From positions 1 through 6,308 of the forward strand of contig JANXWN010000432.1 in the NCBI GenBank assembly GCA_025351125.1: a DNA stretch of 6,308 bases. The letters are read 5' to 3'. Position 1 is the first letter of the stretch. Every line of letters starts with the position of its first letter. The DNA is from Caulobacteraceae bacterium (GTDB lineage: Bacteria; Pseudomonadota; Alphaproteobacteria; Caulobacterales; Caulobacteraceae). Shown here one piece after another: positions 1 through 5,116 of this stretch. The position numbers and the translations under genes are program-made. The notes beneath the pieces were generated by a model. It was not told the origin of the DNA. It ran no database searches and saw nothing but the letters and a program-made list of their open reading frames with translations.

Positions 1-716
1 GGGCGCCGCCCGCCCTGTCCGAGGCGCTCGCCAAAGCCGACGAGGTCTGGTTCGAATTACCGATGGACGCCGCGACGCAGTCGCGCGTCGGCGAACTGGC
101 GCGCGCCCGCGGCCTCTGGCCGGCCGGAAAGCATTTGTCCGACGACCTCGATCGCAAGCAAAACAAACGTCTGACGCGAGACGCGGCGGTCGTCGGCGTG
201 TCGGTCCAGGCGCTGCAGACCATGCGACCCTGGCTGGCCGACGTCCTGCTGTCGCTGGCCCTGGACGGCGAGTCGGGCGCGGCCGGCGCGAACGGCGTCG
301 AAACCTGGGCCCAAGCTTCGGCGCGGGTCGGCGCCGCGCGCCACGCCTTCGAAACACCGGACGACCAGATCGACGTTCTGGCCGGCGCGGCCGACACCGA
401 CCAACGCGCGGCGCTTCAATCGACGCTCGACGACATCGAGGACCACAACGATCTTTATCGGCGCCTCGTCAACGCCTGGATGGCGGGCGATCTGGCCAGC
501 CTACAGCGCGATGTATTGGGTCCGCTGCAAGTGAAAACCCCGGCTTTGTATGCCCGTCTGATCGGGGATCGCAATCAACGGTGGGTGGCCATCCTCAAGG
601 AGCGCCTGCGCCACCCCGGCTTGATCGTCGTTATCGTCGGAACCGGCCACCTCATCGGCCCCCAGGGCGTGCCGGCGGCCCTGCGCGCCCAAGGTTTTGC
701 CGTTGAAGGACCCTAG
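1..716 (+). CDS. TraB/GumN family protein, 3' part (5' end outside window)
   Basis: The reading frame is open from base 3 at the window edge and ends at TAG 714-716, giving 237 visible residues. The first visible residues ([20 protein letters not shown]) match the segment that, in TraB/GumN proteins, follows the N-terminal G-x-x-H region, so roughly the first 50-80 residues and any signal peptide are missing. Near the C-terminus the stretch [20 protein letters not shown] carries the second conserved family motif (GTGHL, then GP-GV). The family is distantly related to TIKI-type metalloproteases, but its bacterial role is not established, and I infer nothing further. The stop codon lies inside a small perfect hairpin (708-720, 5-bp stem, CTA loop). 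A remnant of the local repeat family begins two bases after the stop. The ATG at 63 is internal and is not a credible start. Confidence 0.82.
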   Translation, partial: APPALSEALAKADEVWFELPMDAATQSRVGELARARGLWPAGKHLSDDLDRKQNKRLTRDAAVVGVSVQALQTMRPWLADVLLSLALDGESGAAGANGVETWAQASARVGAARHAFETPDDQIDVLAGAADTDQRAALQSTLDDIEDHNDLYRRLVNAWMAGDLASLQRDVLGPLQVKTPALYARLIGDRNQRWVAILKERLRHPGLIVVIVGTGHLIGPQGVPAALRAQGFAVEGP

Positions 717-717
717 G

Positions 718-737
718 TCCCAGGAGGGCAGAGAAAG
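718..737 (+). repeat. Right-end remnant of the palindromic repeat
   Basis: The 12-mer GGGCAGAGAAAG at 726-737 is identical to the right end of copy A (867-878). The next bases, ATT, also match what follows AGAAAG at the right end of copy B. The remnant sits 13 bp before the left end of copy A and starts right after the TraB/GumN stop. This is consistent with a decayed older copy abutting a newer one, or with duplication of one end. Confidence 0.5.
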
Positions 738-750
738 ATTTAGCAACGCG

Positions 751-878
751 CTTCTCTTCCCCGCCTGGGGGAAGCGACTCGGCCTCAGCCGAACGGTAGG
801 GGGCGTTGAAGTGGCGGGCGCCCCCTTCGTCTCGCGCGAGAGGGCGCGATCCACTTCCCTCAGAGGGGGCAGAGAAAG
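751..878 (+). repeat. Palindromic dispersed repeat, copy A (128 bp)
   Basis: Copy A matches copy B (4578-4721) in the same orientation. Block 768-805 differs from 4596-4634 by 2 substitutions and 1 indel. Block 813-859 differs from 4656-4702 by 4 substitutions in 47 bp. The ends are inverted: CTTCTCTTCC on the left, and CTTTCTCTGC when the right end is read on the minus strand. Internal hairpins are CTTCCCC/GGGGAAG (756-762 with 768-774), TCGGC/GCCGA (779-783 with 788-792), GGGGGCG/CGCCCCC (799-805 with 819-825) and TCGCGC/GCGCGA (832-837 with 844-849). No protein is expected; frames through it are shadows. It resembles a RIME- or MITE-like non-coding element; I do not recognise a named family. 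Confidence 0.8.
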
Positions 879-898
879 CCCGCCGGGCGGCGCTTCGA

Positions 899-927
899 TT
901 GACCGCGATCAAGCCTTCGCCTATATC
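899..927 (+). promoter_or_regulatory. Probable sigma-70-type promoter of rpsT
   Basis: TTGACC (899-904) and TATATC (922-927) are separated by exactly 17 bp, close to the housekeeping consensus. The predicted transcript would start near 934, giving a leader of about 60 nt. The promoter lies 20 bp downstream of repeat copy A, so the repeat is outside the predicted rpsT message. The assignment rests on pattern only. Confidence 0.6.
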
Positions 928-993
928 CGCGCCTCGCGTTTTTCCAATCGCTCGGAACGGTCCGAACGACGACGTTTTAAGGTTACACTTTCC

Positions 994-1263
994 ATGGCCA
1001 ACAATCCCGGCGCCAAAAAAGCCATCCGCAAGATCGAGCGCCGGACGGAAGTGAACAAGGCGCGGCGTTCGCGGGTTCGCACCTTCCTGCGCAAGTTTGA
1101 GGAGGCCGTCGAGTCCGGCGACGCAGGTGCAGCAAAAACCGCCTTCACCGTGGCGCAATCGGAACTGATGCGCGCAGTGGGCAAGGGTGTCGTGCACCGC
1201 AACACCGGCTCTCGAAAGGTTTCGCGCTTGCACCGTCAACTGAAGAAGTTGGCGACCGCGTAA
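994..1263 (+). CDS. rpsT: 30S ribosomal protein S20
   Basis: This encodes an 89-residue, very basic protein, close to the usual S20 length of about 87. S20 binds 16S rRNA early in assembly of the small subunit. The N-terminus [17 protein letters not shown] and the internal [19 protein letters not shown], then [14 protein letters not shown] and SRKVSRL, follow the family pattern through its long helices. I chose the ATG at 994 because the MANxxxAKKA start is characteristic; the frame stays open upstream to 697, but only through non-coding repeat sequence. A Shine-Dalgarno-like AAGG (979-982) lies 11 nt upstream, slightly far. The gene has its own promoter candidate and a strong terminator, so it appears monocistronic. 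The order rpsT then dnaA is conserved in several alphaproteobacteria, including Caulobacter. Confidence 0.97.
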   Translation: MANNPGAKKAIRKIERRTEVNKARRSRVRTFLRKFEEAVESGDAGAAKTAFTVAQSELMRAVGKGVVHRNTGSRKVSRLHRQLKKLATA

Positions 1264-1311
1264 ATCCCTAAATTTACGGCCCATACCGCTGTATTTTATG
1301 GATAAATTTTG

Positions 1312-1342
1312 AAAAGGACGACCGGCGACGGTCGTCCTTTTT
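1312..1342 (+). terminator. Rho-independent terminator of rpsT
   Basis: A perfect 12-bp stem, AAAAGGACGACC (1312-1323) with GGTCGTCCTTTT (1330-1341), closes a six-base loop (GGCGAC) and ends in a T-run (1338-1342). It lies 48 bp after the rpsT stop. Because the stem is flanked by A and T runs it could also act on the minus strand, but no gene approaches from that side. It should insulate dnaA from rpsT transcription. Confidence 0.93.
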
Positions 1343-1494
1343 GGTTTGTTTCGCGCCTCAAAGCGCGATCGGCGCGCTCAAAAAAAAAGTGATCGGAAGA
1401 ATAATCAAGCCTGTCAGAGCCTTCCGTGAGTCAACCCGATTTTCATCGAATTTTAACGAATTTGGACGTTGACGCGCGAGGCCGCACGGGTAGG

Positions 1495-1524
1495 TTGAAA
1501 ACCTCGGCGCTTTCGATCTTATAC
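1495..1524 (+). promoter_or_regulatory. Candidate dnaA promoter
   Basis: TTGAAA (1495-1500) is followed after 18 bp by TTATAC (1519-1524). This would start transcription near 1531 and give a leader of about 115 nt. An alternative upstream pair is TTGACG (1469-1474) with TAGGTT (1491-1496), spacer 16. A GANTC-type site (GAGTC, 1428-1432) and two CGAATTT repeats with a 10-bp period lie upstream. In Caulobacter the dnaA promoter contains GANTC methylation sites; whether this one is used cannot be told here. Confidence 0.45.
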
Positions 1525-1541
1525 GGATGAAAAGCGGCGGC

Positions 1542-1614
1542 GGGGAGCTTGTCCCCACCGAGCGGGGGCGTGTGTCTAATTCATATTTTTAAGCCGGCGC
1601 CTCACTTTGCGCCG
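1542..1614 (+). promoter_or_regulatory. Structured 5' leader of dnaA
   Basis: Three short hairpins can form. GGGGA (1542-1546) pairs with TCCCC (1552-1556). The same CCCC (1553-1556) can instead pair with the G-run at 1564-1568, so these two exclude each other. CGGCGC (1595-1600) pairs with GCGCCG (1609-1614) across an 8-nt loop, ending 31 nt before the start codon. No T-run follows the last hairpin, so it is not an intrinsic terminator. A regulatory role is inference; a long dnaA leader that affects translation is known in Caulobacter. Confidence 0.35.
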
Positions 1615-1635
1615 ACGCCGAAGGTTTGGGAGACC

Positions 1636-1639
1636 AGGA
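1636..1639 (+). promoter_or_regulatory. Ribosome binding site deciding the dnaA start
   Basis: AGGA lies 6 nt before the ATG at 1646, with GGGAGA (1628-1633) slightly further upstream. This favours ATG 1646 over the in-frame TTG at 1607, which would add 13 residues rich in arginine that do not look like DnaA domain I. It also favours it over the internal ATG at 1667. Confidence 0.6.
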
Positions 1640-1645
1640 TCGATT

Positions 1646-3079
1646 ATGGCGCTGGCGGCGAATTTGATGGAGCCTATCGCGGATACGTCCGCTTCGGCCG
1701 GCAGCGTCTGGCGGATGGCCAGTCGCGCGCTTCGCCATGAACTTGGAGAGGCGGCGTTCGGGTCGTGGCTGGCGCCGGCGAGCCTCAAATCGACCGCGGA
1801 CGGAACGCTGTGCCTGGTCACGCAGACCGGGATCGCGCGGGACTGGATCAAGCGTTATGCGTGGCGCCGGATTGGCGAATTGTGGGCCGCTAACGATCCG
1901 GACGGTCGGGCCTTGAGCCTTAAATCGCGCACTGAATTCGACTTGGCGGGCGGCGACGGCGCCGTGGACGCCGCGCCGGTGAACGTCGCCGCGGTGAGTG
2001 CACCGACGGCCGCTTCCGCGTCCGCCGGGCGGGGAGCGAAAACCAGCACCCTGCAAGACCGATACACCTTCGACGCCTTCGTCACCGGACCGTCCAACGA
2101 ATTCGCCCACGCCGTCGCGCGGCGCGTGGCGTCTTGGACCGACGGCCATTTTAACCCGGTCGTGATCCACGGCCCCTACGGCTTTGGCAAAACCCATTTA
2201 CTCAACGCCATGGCGTTGGAAGCCATGGCCACGGCGCCGCATCGCAAGGTGCTGTACCTGACCGCCGAGCGGTTTTTGTCGACCTTTGTCCGCGCCGTGA
2301 TCGAGCGGCAAACCGCGACGTTCAAAGAGGAATTGCGGTCGGCCGACCTGTTGCTGATCGACGACGTGCATTTTATTGGCGGCAAACAATCGACCCAGGA
2401 AGAACTGTTCCACACGCTGGCCGCCTTGATGGAAGACGGTCGCCGCGTGGTGTTTTCGGCCGACCGACCGCCGTCGGCCTTGACGGAAATCGACGCGCGC
2501 CTGCGCTCTCATCTTTCGGCGGGGCTAGTGTGCGGCGTCGAGCCGGCCGATCGCCATCTTCGCCTGGGCATTTTGGAGCGCAAGGCCGCCGCGCTCTGCC
2601 GCCAACAAGGCTTTGTCGGCGTCCTTCGCTCCGATGTCGCCGCCTTTCTGGCGGACCGATTCATCGACAGCGTGCGCGAACTCGAGGGGGCCCTCAACAC
2701 CTTGATCGCGCGCGCCGGAGCGAACGTGGGCGGGCTTTCGCTCGACGAAGCGCAATGCCTTTTGCGACCGCATCTGCGCGGCGGCGAACGGCGGATCACG
2801 GTCGACGAAATCCAAAAGGCGGCGGCCGAACACTACGGCATGAAGCAGGCCGAACTGATCTCCGATCGTCGCACGCGCGCCGTGGCCCGGCCGCGTCAGG
2901 CGGCGATGTGGCTGGCCAAACAGCTCACCACCCGCTCGTTGCCGGACATCGGCCGGCGGTTCGGCGGGCGCGACCACACCACCGTCATTCACGCGATTCG
3001 GCGGATCGACGAATTGCGCGCGAGCGATGCACAACTGGCCCGGGATCTCGACGTCATCACCCGCAAATTGCGCGGATAG
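1646..3079 (+). CDS. dnaA: Chromosomal replication initiator protein DnaA
   Basis: This encodes 477 residues, a usual length for alphaproteobacterial DnaA. DnaA-ATP binds 9-bp boxes at oriC, oligomerises and opens the DNA so that helicase can load. Domain I (about 15-95) has the AAFGSWL segment of the DnaB-interaction module. Domain II (about 96-135) is a low-complexity Ala-rich linker. Domain III (about 136-382) is the AAA+ ATPase with Walker A GPYGFGKT (176-183), Walker B LLLIDDVHF (D239, D240), sensor I FSADR (D273) and sensor II SVRELEGAL (R344). Domain IV (383-477) carries the DnaA signature, with VARPRQ and GGRDHTT (440-446). At the usual arginine-finger position of box VII there is a histidine (H289, in LRSHLSAGL); from memory Caulobacter DnaA reads the same, so this is probably a clade trait. 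The gene ends 14 bp before the convergent hydrolase gene, and I see no intrinsic terminator in the gap. Confidence 0.98.
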   Translation: MALAANLMEPIADTSASAGSVWRMASRALRHELGEAAFGSWLAPASLKSTADGTLCLVTQTGIARDWIKRYAWRRIGELWAANDPDGRALSLKSRTEFDLAGGDGAVDAAPVNVAAVSAPTAASASAGRGAKTSTLQDRYTFDAFVTGPSNEFAHAVARRVASWTDGHFNPVVIHGPYGFGKTHLLNAMALEAMATAPHRKVLYLTAERFLSTFVRAVIERQTATFKEELRSADLLLIDDVHFIGGKQSTQEELFHTLAALMEDGRRVVFSADRPPSALTEIDARLRSHLSAGLVCGVEPADRHLRLGILERKAAALCRQQGFVGVLRSDVAAFLADRFIDSVRELEGALNTLIARAGANVGGLSLDEAQCLLRPHLRGGERRITVDEIQKAAAEHYGMKQAELISDRRTRAVARPRQAAMWLAKQLTTRSLPDIGRRFGGRDHTTVIHAIRRIDELRASDAQLARDLDVITRKLRG

Positions 3080-3093
3080 GGCCGTTTCGCGGT

Positions 3094-3969
3094 TCAGGCC
3101 ATTTGGTGCTGCTTAAAGAAGGCCAGCATCCGCGCCCAACCGTCCTTGGCGTCCGCGGCGTTGTAGCTGGAGCGGTAATCGGCATGGAAGCCGTGGCCGG
3201 CGTCGGGATAGATGACGATCTCGCTTGAGGTTTTGTGCGCCGCCGCCAGCGCCGCGCGCATGGCCGGCACGCTTTCGCTCAAGGGGTCCTTGCCGCCGTA
3301 CAGGCCCAGTACGGGCGCGTTCAGCGCCGCCACTCGCTTGATCGGCCAAAACCGTTTTGGATCGTCGGGCGCGCCGACGGGCGGGACCATTCGACCTTAC
3401 CAAGCGACGCCGCATTTCAGCGCCGCGAAGGCCTCGCACGCCAGCCAAGTCACGCCGCCGCCGTAACAAAAACCGGTAATGGCGATGCGGTTCGCGTCCA
3501 CGAAGCTTTGATGATTAAGAAAGGCCAAGGTCGCGGCGATATCGCCCATGACCTGCGGATCGGAGGCTTGCGCGACGATCTTCATCACCGCCCCGATATC
3601 GGCGAGCGGCGCTGGATCGCCGACGCGCACGAACAAAGCCGGCGCGATCGCCACATACCCCAACTTGGCCAAGCGACGGCAGACGTCCTTGATGTATTCA
3701 TGCACGCCGAAAATCTCCGACGCCACGATCACCGCCGGGTGTCGACCAGCGGCGGCCGGCCGGGCCACATAAGCGGGCAAGGCAAACGCGTCGGCGGGCG
3801 CGAGGTGCGCGCTCTCGACGATCAGTCCCGCTTCATCAGTGTGGATCGGATCGGCCTGCGCCGACAGACCGGCCATGGCGTAACCGCCGAAAAACGCGGC
3901 GGCGACTCCGCGCCGCGTCAGGGCCAGGTCTTGCGGCAAAACGCCCTCGGGGCGGGTCAGGATCGTCAT
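3094..3969 (-). pseudogene. Dienelactone hydrolase family protein, interrupted by an in-frame TAA
   Basis: Two open segments (3969 down to 3397, and 3390 down to 3094) lie in the same frame and together make one alpha/beta-hydrolase of 291 codons, with a TAA (3399-3397) at codon 191. The reading is KCGVAW-stop-GRMVPP, where relatives usually have a tyrosine, so one substitution (TAC or TAT to TAA) explains it. The first part has a twin-arginine-like N-terminus (LTRRGVAAAFFGG), the acidic SEIFGVH segment (E85) and the nucleophile in GFCYGGG (C168). The second has the Asp in YGGKDPLSES (D228) and His in AGHGF (H259). Dienelactone hydrolases cleave cyclic esters with a Cys-His-Asp triad; neither half has the whole triad. 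GGAG (3981-3978) precedes the ATG by 8 nt. The gene lies 15 nt after the cinA-like gene, probably co-transcribed. Sequencing error is possible, because the rest looks undecayed. Confidence 0.82.
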
Positions 3970-3984
3970 GACGGTTTCTCCGTG

Positions 3985-4470
3985 TCAGCGAGCTAAGGCG
4001 CCCGCCAACAACTCTAACGCGGCCAAGGCGAAAGCGTCCATGTTCGACGCCCGGTCGCTCATGCCGGTTTTCAAGGTCGTCGCCATCTCGAGCGGGCCGC
4101 TGATCGCTAGGCAGGTATGGCCGGCGGCGTCGCCGTAGGGATTTCCCGTCGGGCCCGCGGCGCCGGTTTCCGATAGACCCCACGTCGCGCCGAGATTTTC
4201 CCGCACGGTGCGCGCCAGCAAAAGCGCGTAAGGCTCGCTCGCCGAACGCAGGCCGGCGACCGCCTCACGCGGCAAATCGAGCAAGGCCATCCGCGCCTTG
4301 GCGGTATAGACCACCGCGCCGCCCTGAAAATACGCGCTGGCGCCCGGCACGGCCAGCAAGGCGGCGCTGATCAAGCCGCCGCTCGACGACTCCGCGACAG
4401 CGAGGGTTTGACCGCGCGCGATCAAAGCATCGGCGAGCCGCCCCGCGGCCGCCTGAAGGTCGTCATTCAT
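3985..4470 (-). CDS. CinA C-terminal-domain family protein (PncC-like, diverged active site)
   Basis: This encodes 161 residues, the length of a stand-alone CinA C-terminal domain. PncC members deamidate nicotinamide mononucleotide to nicotinate mononucleotide in NAD recycling. The core AESSSGGLISAALLAVPGAS (26-45) corresponds to the family's AESCTGG, and later SETGAAGPTGNPYGDAAGHT matches the GxAGPxG region. Where typical PncC proteins have YSNEAK with a conserved lysine, this protein reads YTAKAR (55-60), so that lysine is replaced by arginine, with a lysine two residues earlier. The nicotinamide-nucleotide amidase activity is therefore uncertain, and this may be a paralogous subfamily. I chose ATG 4470 because GAAGGG lies 9 nt upstream; a GTG at 4497 in the same frame has no better support. 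It is the first gene of a minus-strand pair with the hydrolase. Confidence 0.88.
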   Translation of the reverse strand: MNDDLQAAAGRLADALIARGQTLAVAESSSGGLISAALLAVPGASAYFQGGAVVYTAKARMALLDLPREAVAGLRSASEPYALLLARTVRENLGATWGLSETGAAGPTGNPYGDAAGHTCLAISGPLEMATTLKTGMSDRASNMDAFALAALELLAGALAR

Positions 4471-4520
4471 GCTCACACACCCTTCGCCATGCCCCACTGT
4501 CGTCTATGGCCGCGGCCTTG

Positions 4521-4548
4521 TCTGTAGGTCACGAGATGCGGCGGGCAA
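4521..4548 (-). promoter_or_regulatory. Weak promoter candidate for the cinA-like gene
   Basis: On the minus strand TTGCCC (4548-4543) and TACAGA (4526-4521) are 16 bp apart, about 50 bp before the start codon. The match to consensus is modest and rests on pattern only. Confidence 0.25.
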
Positions 4549-4577
4549 CTTTTTACACCGCCACGAAAAAACCAGAC

Positions 4578-4721
4578 CTTTCTCTTCACCTTCCCGGGGA
4601 AGCGACTCGGCGTCAGCCGAGCGGTAAGGGGGCGACGTTGCAGCAAAGATCGCGCGGCGGGCACCCCCTTCGTCTCGCGCAAACGGGCGCGATCCACTTC
4701 CCCCAAAAGGGGAACAGAAAG
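4578..4721 (+). repeat. Palindromic dispersed repeat, copy B (144 bp)
   Basis: This copy lies in the same orientation as copy A (751-878) and is about 16 bp longer, because its central segment (about 4634-4655) differs. The ends are inverted: CTTTCTCTTC (4578-4587) on the left, and CTTTCTGTTC when the right end is read on the minus strand. The hairpins of copy A recur with changed loops: CTTCCC next to GGGGAAG (4590-4602), TCGGC/GCCGA (4607-4611 with 4616-4620, loop GTCA versus CTCA), AAGGGGG/CCCCCTT (4626-4632 with 4664-4670), and TCGCGC/GCGCGA (4675-4680 with 4687-4692, loop AAACGG versus GAGAGG). Stems kept while loops vary suggest that the folded form matters. Confidence 0.8.
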
Positions 4722-4759
4722 ATTCGGCGCCTCCCCTCTGCCCCCTTCCCCGCGCCCCC

Positions 4760-4789
4760 TTGACGGCCCGGGTCTTTTGACCGCAACGA
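4760..4789 (+). promoter_or_regulatory. Weak promoter candidate for the chorismate mutase operon
   Basis: TTGACG (4760-4765) is a good -35 hexamer, but the best -10 region (GCAACG or CAACGA near 4783-4789) is poor. If used, transcription would start at or very near the ATG at 4796, giving a leaderless or almost leaderless message. Confidence 0.25.
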
Positions 4790-4795
4790 AACGCC

Positions 4796-5116
4796 ATGAA
4801 TGACGCCGCCCCCCTTGGCCTCGCGACGCCGCCGGAGTTGGACGAGTTGCGCCATTCGATCGACAATATCGACTCCGCCGTGGTGCATTTGCTAGCTGAG
4901 CGGTTCAAATGCACCCGCAAGGTGGGCGCGCTGAAAGCCAAGCTGAATTTGCCGCCGGCGGACCCACTACGCGAGGCCCAGCAAGTGGCGCGGTTGCGCG
5001 CCTTGGCCGTCACCGCCGATCTGGCGCCGGAATTCGCTGAGAAATTCTTGGGCTTTCTGGTCAAGGAAGTCATTCGCCACCACGAGATTATCCGCAACGG
5101 CGGTGATCCGTCATGA
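4796..5116 (+). CDS. Chorismate mutase, AroQ class
   Basis: This encodes 106 residues, the size of a monofunctional AroQ chorismate mutase. The enzyme rearranges chorismate to prephenate, the entry to phenylalanine and tyrosine. Counting against the E. coli P-protein mutase domain with a constant offset of 8, the active-site residues line up: R19 (E. coli R11), R36 (R28), K47 (K39), D56 (D48), R59 (R51) and E60 (E52). The position of E. coli Q88 falls on H96, with E97 next to it. The sequence starts the helical core at ELDELRHSIDNID. No Shine-Dalgarno sequence precedes the ATG at 4796. Its stop TGA overlaps the dsbB start (ATGA, 5113-5116), so it is the first gene of a coupled operon. A regulatory domain is absent. 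Confidence 0.92.
   Translation: MNDAAPLGLATPPELDELRHSIDNIDSAVVHLLAERFKCTRKVGALKAKLNLPPADPLREAQQVARLRALAVTADLAPEFAEKFLGFLVKEVIRHHEIIRNGGDPS

Larger units (their letters stand above)
717..993. other. Intergenic region upstream of rpsT
   Basis: These 277 bases hold, in order, an end remnant of a repeat (718-737), a full repeat copy (751-878), a promoter-like pair (899-927) and a leader of about 60 nt before rpsT. An open frame extends rpsT upstream to 697, but it runs through the repeat and has no conserved protein features, so I do not treat the region as coding. Confidence 0.7.
1264..1645. other. rpsT-dnaA intergenic region (382 bp)
   Basis: This stretch contains the rpsT terminator (1312-1342), a short GC hairpin (1362-1378, not followed by a T-run on either strand), a GAGTC site (1428-1432), an AT-rich part around 1440-1465 with CGAATTT repeated at 1447 and 1457, promoter-like hexamers and a structured dnaA leader. 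One DnaA-box-like sequence (TTATCCATA on the minus strand, 1297-1305; 8 of 9 to TTATCCACA) is present. I see no cluster of boxes and therefore no replication origin. There is no credible gene here. Confidence 0.7.
4471..4795. other. Divergent intergenic region (325 bp)
   Basis: The region separates the minus-strand cinA-like gene from the plus-strand chorismate mutase operon. It contains repeat copy B (4578-4721), then a pyrimidine-rich plus strand (about 4730-4760) and TTGACG at 4760-4765 near the operon start. Open frames across it run through the repeat and show no protein family features. Confidence 0.65.

Noticed and set aside
652..1284. Minus-strand open frame of 210 codons across rpsT and repeat copy A
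   Set aside because: It is antisense to rpsT and the TraB/GumN end. Its similarity to a minus-strand frame near 4504-5184 comes entirely from the shared DNA repeat.
1362..1378. Second terminator after rpsT
   Set aside because: The AGCGCG/CGCGCT hairpin is followed by an A-run, not a T-run, on the plus strand, and has no T-run after it on the minus strand.
1264..1645. Replication origin next to dnaA
   Set aside because: Only one 8-of-9 DnaA-box-like sequence (1297-1305) is present, inside the rpsT 3' region, with no box cluster. In Caulobacter-like chromosomes the origin is near hemE, not directly beside dnaA.
1607..1645. TTG start adding 13 residues to DnaA
   Set aside because: The extra residues are Arg-rich and unlike DnaA, and there is a better ribosome site for ATG 1646.
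3080..3093. Bidirectional terminator between dnaA and the hydrolase gene
   Set aside because: The 14-bp gap has no stem with a T-run; any terminator must lie inside the coding ends or be Rho-dependent.
3397..3399. Programmed stop-codon recoding (selenocysteine or pyrrolysine)
   Set aside because: The stop is TAA, which neither system uses, and the expected residue is an ordinary tyrosine.
3235..3996. Plus-strand open frame of 253 codons antisense to the hydrolase
   Set aside because: It has high-GC shadow composition (Arg/His/Gly-rich) and no family motif. The minus strand carries clear hydrolase motifs in one continuous frame.
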